A stretch of 6,948 nt of DNA from an uncultured Flavobacteriales bacterium (GTDB taxonomy: Bacteria > Bacteroidota > Bacteroidia > Flavobacteriales > Crocinitomicaceae): the NCBI GenBank assembly GCA_946886545.1, contig CAMPIU010000161.1, positions 1-6,948 of the forward strand, in the 5' to 3' direction. The position numbers and the translations under genes are program-made. The notes below the pieces were generated by a model, which saw only the letters and a list, made by a program, of their open reading frames with translations, had not been told where the DNA came from and made no database searches. Positions 1-5,713 of the stretch are shown piece by piece. The first letter of the stretch is position 1; each line of letters starts with the position of its first letter.

Positions 1-444
1 CTTTACATTGTTGAGAAAAAAAAACAAAGCCGTTGAGAAATTGATCACGATTCCAATTCCGGCAATAATGGAAACGGTTAAGCCGGGAATATTCTGCGGT
101 GGATTAAAAAAGCGATCAATGGCTCCAAAAATAATTGCGCCTATCGTTAACAACAGCAGTACGGAATTGAATAAGGCCACCAGAATAGTTGTCTTCCGAT
201 AGCCGTAAGTGTAGTGATTCGTAGGCTTCACTTTCATTAATCTGAAAGCCAGTAAGGAGAGTACCAGGGTTCCGACATCTGCCAAATTGTGTCCGGCATC
301 CGATAAAACGGAAAGTGAATCAATTATAATTCCTACAGTGGCTTCAATGATTACAAACACCAAATTGAGAATAATCCCGACTACAAAAGCGGTATTTACC
401 TTTGTGAGCTTATTCGGATGATGATGTGCGTGATCGTGTTCCAT
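1..444 (-). CDS. Cation diffusion facilitator (Zn2+/Co2+/Cd2+ efflux, CzcD-like), N-terminal half, cut by window edge
   Basis: Inner-membrane CDF transporter, a family that exports Zn2+ or similar divalent ions by proton antiport. The visible 148 residues begin with a His-rich cytoplasmic tail (MEHDHAHHHPNK), then about four membrane segments. The second carries the family metal site, seen as SDAGHNLAD with H52 and D56 (HxxxD). It is followed by the typical YTYGYRKTTILVALFNS stretch and the IDRFFNPP motif before the fourth helix. The fifth and sixth helices, the second metal-ligand pair and the C-terminal cytoplasmic domain lie beyond position 1. The ATG at 444-442 is the first start after an in-frame TGA four codons upstream. 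A near-match to the Bacteroidota -7 box (TAACTTTA) lies upstream at about 471-478, but the promoter is weakly supported. The gene follows the desaturase on the same strand but is separated from it by a terminator, so it is probably its own unit. Family assignment is strong; the metal cannot be read from this half. Confidence 0.9.
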   Translation of the reverse strand, partial: MEHDHAHHHPNKLTKVNTAFVVGIILNLVFVIIEATVGIIIDSLSVLSDAGHNLADVGTLVLSLLAFRLMKVKPTNHYTYGYRKTTILVALFNSVLLLLTIGAIIFGAIDRFFNPPQNIPGLTVSIIAGIGIVINFSTALFFFLNNVK

Positions 445-502
445 AATTGACTTAATTCATCTTCTTTTTCTTAAAGTTAAGAAATTATTGAACCGCAAAC
501 CT

Positions 503-551
503 GCTTGTCCGCAGACTGGGAATGTAAGGACCCCGAAGTGTCGGGACAAGC
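503..551. repeat. Imperfect intergenic inverted repeat
   Basis: GCTTGTCC at 503-510 is the exact inverse of GGACAAGC at 544-551. Overlapping the right arm, CCCGA (532-536) and TCGGG (541-545) form a second small stem with loop AGTG. Related-looking CGCAAA words flank the element (494-499, 551-556). It sits between the desaturase terminator and the CDF start, so it would lie upstream of the CDF promoter. It resembles a worn dispersed intergenic repeat, but only one copy is in the window, so repeat status is an inference. Confidence 0.35.
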
Positions 552-581
552 GCAAAGGAATCCGAAAAATCTTGTGACAAC

Positions 582-607
582 AAAAAAGACGAGCAGTGCC
601 CGTCTTT
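582..607 (-). terminator. Rho-independent terminator downstream of the desaturase
   Basis: Read on the minus strand, the arm AAAGACG pairs with CGTCTTT (plus-strand 585-591 and 601-607) around a 9-nt loop and runs into a T-tract (587-582). It begins about 25 nt after the desaturase stop, the expected place for its transcription end. Confidence 0.75.
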
Positions 608-632
608 CAAATTTATTTTAATGAAAAGCTAG

Positions 633-1715
633 TTACGCTCTTCCCAAATGATTTAACAATTTCAAATGGTTCACAATTGCTCCCCAAAAAGTTGTGTGGT
701 AATTGTACTGAATACCATATTCTTTAGCTGTCTTTTTAACGATCTTGGAAATCTTTGGATAATGGATGTGAGAAATATCCGGGAATAAATGATGTTCAAT
801 TTGATAATTCAAACCACCAACATACCAAGTCAATAAAGGATTCCAGTTTTCAAAATTAGCCGTGGTCATCATTTGATGTTTTGCCCAGGAAATATCGTCA
901 TTCTTTTCAGTATATCCATCCTTAGTCATGAATTCTGTTTCCGGCATCACATGCGCCACCTGGAATACAAAAGCAAGAATAGTTCCACAAACGAAATGCA
1001 TTGCGGCAAATCCGATCAGTACCTGCCACCAGCTTACATCCATTACAAATAAAGGAATTGCAATGATGTACACGTAGTATAAAAATTTTGAAACAATTAA
1101 TTGAATCATCGCTTTTCGGAAAGTAATGTTTTGAGCTTTCAATAACCCTTCTTTACTGTAACGGCTCAATTGCATGAAATCTTTGTTTGTCATCCAGGAC
1201 AAAGTCATCAAACCATAAAAGAACCAGGCATAAAATACCTGAAAGCGGTGTACTTTTTTGTGTGGCATATTCGGTGAAAAACGAAGCCATCCGATTGAAT
1301 CGATGTCTTCATCCATGTCGTGCACATTCGTAAAACTGTGATGTAATACATTGTGTTGGATACGCCAATTCAAACTAAATCCACCCAGCATCTCCATGGA
1401 GAAGCTCATAATTGAATTCACCCATTTGTATTTTGAGAAAGCACCATGATTCGCATCGTGCATGATAGAAAGCCCGATTCCGGCCATTCCCACACCCATA
1501 ACAATGGTCATGAAAAACATCAGCCAATGATTTTCAATTACGCCGAAAACCATGAAGAAATAAGGAAGTAAAAATAGGGAAAACATCAAGGGAACTTTAA
1601 GTAGCATGCGCCAATTACCGTAACGTTTCAGGTTGTTTCTTTTAAGATAATCATCTACTTGTTGTGAGAGTTTTTTTGTAAACTCATCACTCCTGGTAAG
1701 TCTAATATATTGCAT
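633..1715 (-). CDS. Membrane fatty acid desaturase (acyl-CoA/acyl-lipid, linoleoyl-CoA desaturase-like)
   Basis: Non-haem di-iron membrane desaturase that introduces a cis double bond into acyl chains, so it should adjust membrane fluidity. Three histidine boxes are visible: HDANH (H86, H90), HNVLHH (H121, H125, H126) and QIEHH (Q305, H308, H309). The Gln-led third box is typical of front-end (delta-5/delta-6-like) desaturases and their bacterial relatives. A further H255 occurs in FQVAHVMPE. Hydrophobic segments at about 41-58, 66-84, 203-222 and 228-252 form two membrane hairpins, with the boxes on the cytoplasmic side. There is no fused cytochrome b5 domain. At 360 residues it has the usual length for bacterial members. 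The start is secure because an in-frame TGA lies two codons before the ATG. It is monocistronic, with a -7 box 34 nt upstream and a terminator after it. Regiospecificity and whether the substrate is acyl-CoA or phospholipid cannot be told from sequence. Confidence 0.93.
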   Translation of the reverse strand: MQYIRLTRSDEFTKKLSQQVDDYLKRNNLKRYGNWRMLLKVPLMFSLFLLPYFFMVFGVIENHWLMFFMTIVMGVGMAGIGLSIMHDANHGAFSKYKWVNSIMSFSMEMLGGFSLNWRIQHNVLHHSFTNVHDMDEDIDSIGWLRFSPNMPHKKVHRFQVFYAWFFYGLMTLSWMTNKDFMQLSRYSKEGLLKAQNITFRKAMIQLIVSKFLYYVYIIAIPLFVMDVSWWQVLIGFAAMHFVCGTILAFVFQVAHVMPETEFMTKDGYTEKNDDISWAKHQMMTTANFENWNPLLTWYVGGLNYQIEHHLFPDISHIHYPKISKIVKKTAKEYGIQYNYHTTFWGAIVNHLKLLNHLGRA

Positions 1716-1749
1716 AATTCATTCTGCAAATGGTATTTATTTGCACACA

Positions 1750-1757
1750 CAAATATA
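1750..1757 (-). promoter_or_regulatory. Bacteroidota-type -7 promoter box for the desaturase
   Basis: TATATTTG on the minus strand matches TAnnTTTG exactly, 34 nt before the ATG. A TTTG lies 15 nt further upstream (1776-1773), shorter than the usual -33/-7 spacing, so the -33 element is uncertain. It predicts a short 5' leader of roughly 25-30 nt. Confidence 0.55.
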
Positions 1758-1844
1758 TTGATAGTTTCAATTCAAAATAGCCAAAAAAGCCGAATTGCTA
1801 AGATTTAACAGCCAAAAGAAGTTAACTTGCTGAATTTTAGCTAA

Positions 1845-2408
1845 TTACTTTCCGTTCCAATTTGTCATTGTTAATTGTATTCCTATAGAAGCAAAACTTT
1901 TCAAAAATTCGGTAGCAACCAGGATGCGTTCATTCAATGTTTCGCGTTCTTCCGGACCCCATTCACCAAGCACATAATCAACCTGTTGACCTTTGTGAAA
2001 GTCGGCACCAACTCCGAAGCGCAAACGACAATATTCTGTCGTATTCAGTGTTGCCTGGATATCCTTTAAGCCGTTGTGTCCGCCATCAGATCCTTTTCCT
2101 TTCATGCGCAATTTTCCAAAAGGAAGTGCCAGGTCATCGGTAACAACCACCAAATTTTCTTTCGGAATTTTCTCTTGCTGCAGGTAATAATTTACGGCTT
2201 TCCCCGAAAGGTTCATGTAAGTTGTCGGTTTAACCAAAATCAAGGTTCTGCCTTTGAATTTTACTTCCGCAACTTCAGCTGTCTTTTGCAGGGAAAATGT
2301 TCCCCCCAGCTCTTTTGCCAAGGCTTCAATCACCTTAAAGCCGATATTGTGACGCGTTTCCTCGTATTTCGAACCCGGGTTTCCTAAACCGACAAATAGA
2401 TATTTCAT
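1845..2408 (-). CDS. pth: Peptidyl-tRNA hydrolase
   Basis: Cytosolic esterase that frees tRNA from peptidyl-tRNA dropped by stalled ribosomes; essential in most bacteria. The N-terminus gives the family signature FVGLGNPGSKYEETRHNIGF, with catalytic His20 at the same number as in E. coli. Other active-site residues can be aligned: N66 in KPTTYMNLSG, D91 in VVTDDLALPFG, and H111/N112 in GGHNGL. At 187 residues it is full length. The ATG is fixed by the conserved start of the fold and has TATATTTG only 4 nt upstream. The gene starts 26 nt after the stop of the secreted unknown protein on the same strand, so it may be read both from that gene's promoter and from its own. No clear terminator is visible in the AT-rich 128 bp downstream. 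Confidence 0.97.
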   Translation of the reverse strand: MKYLFVGLGNPGSKYEETRHNIGFKVIEALAKELGGTFSLQKTAEVAEVKFKGRTLILVKPTTYMNLSGKAVNYYLQQEKIPKENLVVVTDDLALPFGKLRMKGKGSDGGHNGLKDIQATLNTTEYCRLRFGVGADFHKGQQVDYVLGEWGPEERETLNERILVATEFLKSFASIGIQLTMTNWNGK

Positions 2409-2412
2409 GATG

Positions 2413-2420
2413 CAAATATA
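2413..2420 (-). promoter_or_regulatory. Candidate -7 promoter box directly before pth
   Basis: TATATTTG on the minus strand matches TAnnTTTG and ends 4 nt before the pth ATG, inside the 26-nt gap to the upstream gene. If active, the transcript would start at or next to the start codon. No convincing -33 TTG is seen at the right distance. Confidence 0.4.
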
Positions 2421-2434
2421 AAAAGCAGTTTTTG

Positions 2435-3406
2435 TTATTTGCGCGTAAACAGTTTACTACTCATTTTTTTGACTTTGTCTTTTGAGTCTGAAATAATTGC
2501 TGTCTGACTTGACTCCACGCTTTCCATCCAACCATCCGACAAACTCATTGTCATTTTCAATTTGTTGCTCATGTTGACATTTGCCTCTTTGAAATTGATT
2601 TTTTTGGTCTTATCCATCATAAAAACGGTGATAAATGAAAACATGAATTCTTTTAGCTCTTCTTTGTTCGGTTTAGACGACAAATTCATTATCGCAAGGT
2701 TCTTTGCTTTGTTAATACTTATCAACGTGAGTTTTCCTGTTCCCGTTAAACTCAGATTACCAATTGTTGGAAAAATCATTTCCAGATCAATCGGTTTACT
2801 CAAGGTCAGTTCAAACCCATAGATTCCGTGAATGGTAATAATATCGGTAATATACATAGCTTCTACATCCTCCAGAGTAGAAAAATTGGCAATGAACAAA
2901 TCAATAACCGTAGTATAGGTTTTTGCCATCTCAGGATCCTTCGATTCCGCTACCATCGTCTTGGATTCCTTGAGCTTTTGCACTAATTCATCCTTCAATT
3001 CGGTCAAGTTTAAAATCGTATCAAATGTCCCGAATTCGTCGGTTTGATAACGGATAACGCTTTCCATTTGCAAGGAATTCAGTATTTTTTCCAATTCCTG
3101 ATCGTTTGTTTCATGTTTTTGGTTGAGATAACGTGCCTCGAAAACGTAAGTGTGTTCCGTACTGTCAACTACCTTCAATTCCAAATCATACTCAACCTTT
3201 GACTGACGGGCAATTTTATCTGAATTTGCTTTGTACTTCGTATCTGATTCCGTTACATGATAAATACTTTTATCTCCGATGTTCCAGTATCCAATGGTTG
3301 TTACTTTCGAGTTCGATAAAAGGTTTGGCTGTTCTTGCGCAAGTAATTTTGACGACAACATCAGGATTGCAAAAGCAGCAAAAAAGGTGTTCATTCTTAA
3401 ATTCAT
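2435..3406 (-). CDS. Secreted protein of unknown function
   Basis: I do not recognise this family. The 323-residue product starts with a Sec signal peptide: a basic N-terminus, a hydrophobic core at about 7-19, and a likely signal peptidase I site after LLA (A23, then QEQ). There is no lipobox cysteine and no T9SS C-terminal domain, so a soluble periplasmic location is most likely. The mature part has alternating polar/hydrophobic strand-like segments (GYWNIGDKSIYHVTESDTKY, VEYDLELKVVDS, TYVFEARYLN). A charged helical middle (about 125-160) follows, then more strand-like sequence and a Lys-rich tail. The mature region has no cysteine. The first ATG (MNLRMN) has TAATTTTG 4 nt upstream; an in-frame ATG at codon 5 is an equally good signal-peptide start. 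It precedes pth by 26 nt, probably on one transcript, and diverges from kdsB. The position next to pth gives no clear functional clue. Confidence 0.8.
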   Translation of the reverse strand: MNLRMNTFFAAFAILMLSSKLLAQEQPNLLSNSKVTTIGYWNIGDKSIYHVTESDTKYKANSDKIARQSKVEYDLELKVVDSTEHTYVFEARYLNQKHETNDQELEKILNSLQMESVIRYQTDEFGTFDTILNLTELKDELVQKLKESKTMVAESKDPEMAKTYTTVIDLFIANFSTLEDVEAMYITDIITIHGIYGFELTLSKPIDLEMIFPTIGNLSLTGTGKLTLISINKAKNLAIMNLSSKPNKEELKEFMFSFITVFMMDKTKKINFKEANVNMSNKLKMTMSLSDGWMESVESSQTAIISDSKDKVKKMSSKLFTRK

Positions 3407-3410
3407 GCCG

Positions 3411-3418
3411 CAAAATTA
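3411..3418 (-). promoter_or_regulatory. Candidate -7 promoter box before the secreted unknown gene
   Basis: TAATTTTG on the minus strand fits TAnnTTTG and ends 4 nt before the first ATG, or 16 nt before the alternative ATG at codon 5. It lies in the 132-bp divergent region shared with kdsB. The -33 element is not clear. Confidence 0.45.
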
Positions 3419-3519
3419 GTGAAAAGTCAACATGTGGAACAAAAACGAAATTGAATTGGTTTACGTTCAATTTTCTTTTGAACCCTAAAGAGCACGGAGG
3501 GGGTTTCTGTCAAATAACT

Positions 3520-3527
3520 TATCTTTG
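3520..3527 (+). promoter_or_regulatory. -7 promoter box of kdsB
   Basis: TATCTTTG fits TAnnTTTG and ends 11 nt before the kdsB ATG. The short A-rich stretch between them (AAAGAAAAACT) is the kind of leader common in this phylum, where Shine-Dalgarno sites are rare. No good -33 TTG is seen at standard spacing. Confidence 0.5.
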
Positions 3528-3538
3528 AAAGAAAAACT

Positions 3539-4273
3539 ATGCGCATTCTAGGCATCATTCCTGCCCGTTACGGCTCTTCACGTTTTCCCGGCAAGCCACT
3601 CATTGATCTGAAAGGAAAAACAATGATTCAACGCGTTGTGGAAGGAGCAGCAAAATCCTCCTTGCTAACAGATTTGATTGTTGCAACAGATGATCAGCGG
3701 ATTGCAGATACCGTACGCAATTTTGGAGGCAAGGTAATGCTGACTGATTCCAAACATCCGACAGGTACGGACCGCTGTGCGGAAATTGTAAGAAGTCTTT
3801 CGGAACAATATGACGTGGTAATCAACATCCAGGGTGATGAACCCCTGGTTGACGCACGACAATTGGATCAGTTATTACAAGCTTTCACAAATCCGGTAGT
3901 GCAAATTGCCACACTTGCTTCCAGAAAGATTGAGATGGAAGATGTCATGAATCCGAATAGGATCAAAGTAGTGACCAACAAAGATCAGCGCGCACTTTAT
4001 TTTTCACGCAGCCCGATCCCAAATTTCGCGAATGCAAAAGGAGAACCCCTGGAAATTTATCCCTTTTTGAGACACATCGGATTGTATGCATACCGCTCGG
4101 AAGTGCTGCTTCAATTAAGTGAACTGGAGGAAACCAAACTGGAACAAATCGAATCATTGGAACAACTGCGCTGGCTGTATAATGGTTATTCCATTCAGGT
4201 AGTAGAAACAGAAATTGAAACACCTAATATCGATACTCCGGAGGATGTGGAGAAAGTGTTAAAGTTATTGTGA
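3539..4273 (+). CDS. kdsB: 3-deoxy-manno-octulosonate cytidylyltransferase (CMP-Kdo synthetase)
   Basis: Cytosolic enzyme that joins Kdo to CTP, giving CMP-Kdo for the inner core of lipopolysaccharide. The nucleotidyltransferase fold is clear: the CTP-binding loop IPARYGSSRFPGKPL (7-21), VATDDQRI (48-55), TGTDRCAE (75-82), NIQGDEPL (96-103) and RHIGLYAYR (178-186), with NIDTPED (230-236) near the end. D100 and D232 match the aspartates that bind Mg2+ in the family. At 244 residues it is full length. The ATG follows a -7 box by 11 nt, and MRILGIIPAR begins exactly where the fold starts. It is the only plus-strand gene in the window, divergent from the secreted unknown and convergent with lspA. 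Its stop (TGA, 4271-4273) is followed after one base by a 42-bp palindrome and then a terminator. No other Kdo-pathway gene is present. Confidence 0.97.
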   Translation: MRILGIIPARYGSSRFPGKPLIDLKGKTMIQRVVEGAAKSSLLTDLIVATDDQRIADTVRNFGGKVMLTDSKHPTGTDRCAEIVRSLSEQYDVVINIQGDEPLVDARQLDQLLQAFTNPVVQIATLASRKIEMEDVMNPNRIKVVTNKDQRALYFSRSPIPNFANAKGEPLEIYPFLRHIGLYAYRSEVLLQLSELEETKLEQIESLEQLRWLYNGYSIQVVETEIETPNIDTPEDVEKVLKLL

Positions 4274-4274
4274 T

Positions 4275-4316
4275 TATAGCAGTAGGGGCGTAAAATTTTA
4301 CGCCCCTACTGCTATA
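4275..4316. repeat. Perfect 42-bp palindrome after kdsB (GTAGGGGCG family, copy 1)
   Basis: Two 21-bp arms meet with no spacer between 4295 and 4296. The arms include GTAGGGGCG (4282-4290) and CGCCCCTAC (4301-4309), with centre TAAAATTTTA and outer ends TATAGCA/TGCTATA. As RNA it would fold into a long hairpin with a short forced loop. It has an A-tract on the plus-strand 3' side, so by itself it is not a standard terminator. A second element with the same GTAGGGGCG ends lies at 6840-6873, which suggests a dispersed intergenic repeat. Confidence 0.85.
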
Positions 4317-4317
4317 C

Positions 4318-4350
4318 AAAAAAAGCGGAAGATCACTCTTCCGCTTTTTT
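4318..4350. terminator. Bidirectional terminator between kdsB and lspA
   Basis: GCGGAAGA (4325-4332) pairs with TCTTCCGC (4337-4344) around the loop TCAC, flanked by seven A's on the left and six T's on the right, so it works on either strand. On the minus strand the first arm is the last lspA codons (K-K-A-E-E) and the stop TGA sits in the loop. On the plus strand it ends kdsB transcripts after the adjacent palindrome. Confidence 0.9.
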
Positions 4351-5046
4351 ATTGCCTTCTTCTGATGAAGCAGTTTGTGGTGAAGCTGCTTTCTTATTGT
4401 TTTCTTTCGGGAAATATTTTCGTTGTCTAATAATGATCATAATCACTCCTATGCTGATCGCGGCATCCGCTACGTTCCAGATAGCCGGGAAGATCTGGTT
4501 GTCCCCATTTTTGTCATACCACGGAACCCATGACGGCCATTCCACATTGAATTGGAACATATCGACCACATTACCTAATAAAAACCCGGTATGGCGTGTT
4601 TCGTATTTACCTACGATTCCACAATCCGACCAGATTCCCGAACCTTCCAAATGATTAAAGCCGATACACGGGTCGTACTCAAAAATGAAATCATAGAACA
4701 TGGAATCAATCAGGTTTCCGGTTGCTCCGGCGAATACCAATCCGATTGCAAGCAGGAATTCAGTTCTTGCACCTCTGCGCCATTGTTTCAGGAAATAGTA
4801 AGCAATTGCTATACTGGCAAAAATCCGGAAGATACTTAGACCTAGCTTGGCCCAAATACTCGCTCCAAAAGTGGTTCCAAAAGCCATTCCCTGGTTTTCG
4901 ATGTATAATAACCGGAACCATGAGCCAATAGCATTAACGGGCGGATCGTAATAATTAAACGTGGTTTTAACCCAAATTTTTGTTATCTGATCAAGGAGCA
5001 ATATGCATAATACCGCTATTAAAACGATATAGAGTTGTTTTTTCAA
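4333..5046 (-). CDS. lspA: Lipoprotein signal peptidase (signal peptidase II)
   Basis: Inner-membrane aspartic protease that removes signal peptides from diacylated prolipoproteins. Four hydrophobic segments fit the family (about 4-19, 69-87, 96-113, 187-206). Signature motifs are IENQGMAFG (49-57), ATGNLIDS (108-115), GNVVDMFQF (159-167) with D162, and WNVADAAISIG (190-200) with D194; D162 and D194 are the expected catalytic pair. At 237 residues it is longer than the roughly 165 of E. coli. The extra length comes from an insertion (about 118-157) between the third helix and D162, containing C127 and C142, and from a Lys/Glu-rich cytoplasmic tail (207-237). The start is TTG: the frame is closed upstream by a TGA and offers no ATG or GTG, and TTG gives the expected MKKQLY N-terminus. 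It begins one base after the TraR/DksA-like stop, so translation is probably coupled. Confidence 0.95.
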   Translation of the reverse strand: MKKQLYIVLIAVLCILLLDQITKIWVKTTFNYYDPPVNAIGSWFRLLYIENQGMAFGTTFGASIWAKLGLSIFRIFASIAIAYYFLKQWRRGARTEFLLAIGLVFAGATGNLIDSMFYDFIFEYDPCIGFNHLEGSGIWSDCGIVGKYETRHTGFLLGNVVDMFQFNVEWPSWVPWYDKNGDNQIFPAIWNVADAAISIGVIMIIIRQRKYFPKENNKKAASPQTASSEEGNKKAEE

Positions 5047-5047
5047 C

Positions 5048-5428
5048 TTATTTGTTTTGCATGTTTTTAGCTTCGATGCTCAAAGTAGCATGGGGAACCA
5101 ATTTCAAACGCTCTTTCTGGATCAACTTACCTGTTACACGGCAAATTCCATACGTTTTATTCTCGATACGCGTCAATGCATTTTTCAGGTTTTCGATAAA
5201 CTTCTCCTGACGAGCCGCTAATTGAGCCACTTCTTCGCGAGATAACGTTTCTGATCCGTCCTCCATCATATTGAAAGTTCTTCCCGTATCATCTGTGCCA
5301 TGATTGTCATTAGACAAAGATGCCTTTAACATATCGTAGTCAACATTTGCTTCTTTCAACTTATCGTTGATCAACTGACGGAATTCTTCCAATTCACTAT
5401 CTGAGTATCTTGTTTTCTCTTGTGACAT
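5048..5428 (-). CDS. TraR/DksA-family protein with degenerate zinc finger
   Basis: Relative of DksA/TraR, proteins that enter the RNA polymerase secondary channel and alter initiation. Residues 8-92 are charged and largely helical, matching the coiled-coil part. The C-terminal part YGICRVTGKLIQKERLKLVPHATLSIEAKN aligns with the DksA C4 finger (CxxC...CxxC), but only C96 remains: T99 replaces the second cysteine, and S117 and A120 the third and fourth. The fold around it, including the Arg/Lys-rich and P-H-A-T segment, is still recognisable. I recall this degenerate form from other Bacteroidota, so it is probably a lineage trait, not damage. It is 126 residues, within the family range. It starts directly after a -7 box and ends one base before lspA, forming a two-gene operon. 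Whether it binds polymerase, ppGpp or zinc is unknown. Confidence 0.88.
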   Translation of the reverse strand: MSQEKTRYSDSELEEFRQLINDKLKEANVDYDMLKASLSNDNHGTDDTGRTFNMMEDGSETLSREEVAQLAARQEKFIENLKNALTRIENKTYGICRVTGKLIQKERLKLVPHATLSIEAKNMQNK

Positions 5429-5430
5429 TG

Positions 5431-5438
5431 CAAAGTTA
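5431..5438 (-). promoter_or_regulatory. Candidate -7 promoter box of the TraR/DksA-like-lspA operon
   Basis: TAACTTTG on the minus strand fits TAnnTTTG and ends just 2 nt before the ATG. A TTTG lies 15 nt upstream (5457-5454), the same short spacing as at the desaturase. If used, the mRNA would have essentially no leader. Confidence 0.45.
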
Positions 5439-5713
5439 TTTTTGAAATTCGCACAAAAATAATCGAATTTTCAGAGGAGGAAAGAGAAAAGGATGAATGG
5501 TAACAATTACTTATTCACAGTAATGCGGAATTTAACCTGTTTTTTGTTAGTAAACCCTTGAAAATACTGGGAAAATAAAATGAAATCAGGAAATGTTAAA
5601 GAGATGTAATATTACTCCTGCTTGTGGTAATTTATGCGATTTAACATCCGTTTTCCGCTGTACTGTAAAATACCAAAGTACTGCCGGCCTTTACCCATAA
5701 TGACAAATTACTA
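5439..5713. other. Intergenic stretch without a supportable gene
   Basis: This AT-rich region between rsmA and the TraR/DksA-like gene holds no credible complete ORF on either strand. The right part (5640-5700) is downstream of rsmA and shows no strong hairpin plus T-tract. The left end carries the promoter of the TraR/DksA-like gene. A 34-codon minus-strand open stretch (5507-5611) ends in KKQVKFRITVNK but has no usable start. Confidence 0.5.

Noticed and set aside
2076..2387. 103-residue plus-strand ORF inside pth
   Set aside because: Antisense shadow of a gene with all catalytic residues; its Phe/Cys/Arg-rich composition is typical of reverse-strand noise.
2445..2457. GTAAAC-A-GTTTAC inverted repeat at the end of the secreted protein gene
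   Set aside because: Only 6-bp arms, inside coding sequence and not followed by a T-tract; probably chance in AT-rich DNA.
3133..3528. 131-residue plus-strand ORF opposite the secreted protein gene and into the divergent promoter region
   Set aside because: It lies mostly antisense to a gene with a clear signal peptide, has low-complexity Ser/Leu/Cys-rich sequence with no motif, and reads across the kdsB promoter.
4352..4654. 100-residue plus-strand ORF within lspA
   Set aside because: Antisense to a well-supported gene, with no family resemblance and no promoter or start signal.
5493..5561. Short plus-strand ORF beginning MNGNNYLF
   Set aside because: Only about 22 codons, with no conserved pattern and no promoter or terminator to support a small protein.
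5507..5611. Minus-strand open stretch ending in KKQVKFRITVNK, upstream of the TraR/DksA-like gene
   Set aside because: The ending looks protein-like and could be a decayed C-terminus, but there are only 34 codons between stops and no usable start, so chance is as likely.
5650..5690. Possible terminator after rsmA (repeated GTACTG words)
   Set aside because: The GTACTG copies are mainly direct repeats; no stable stem followed by T's can be drawn.
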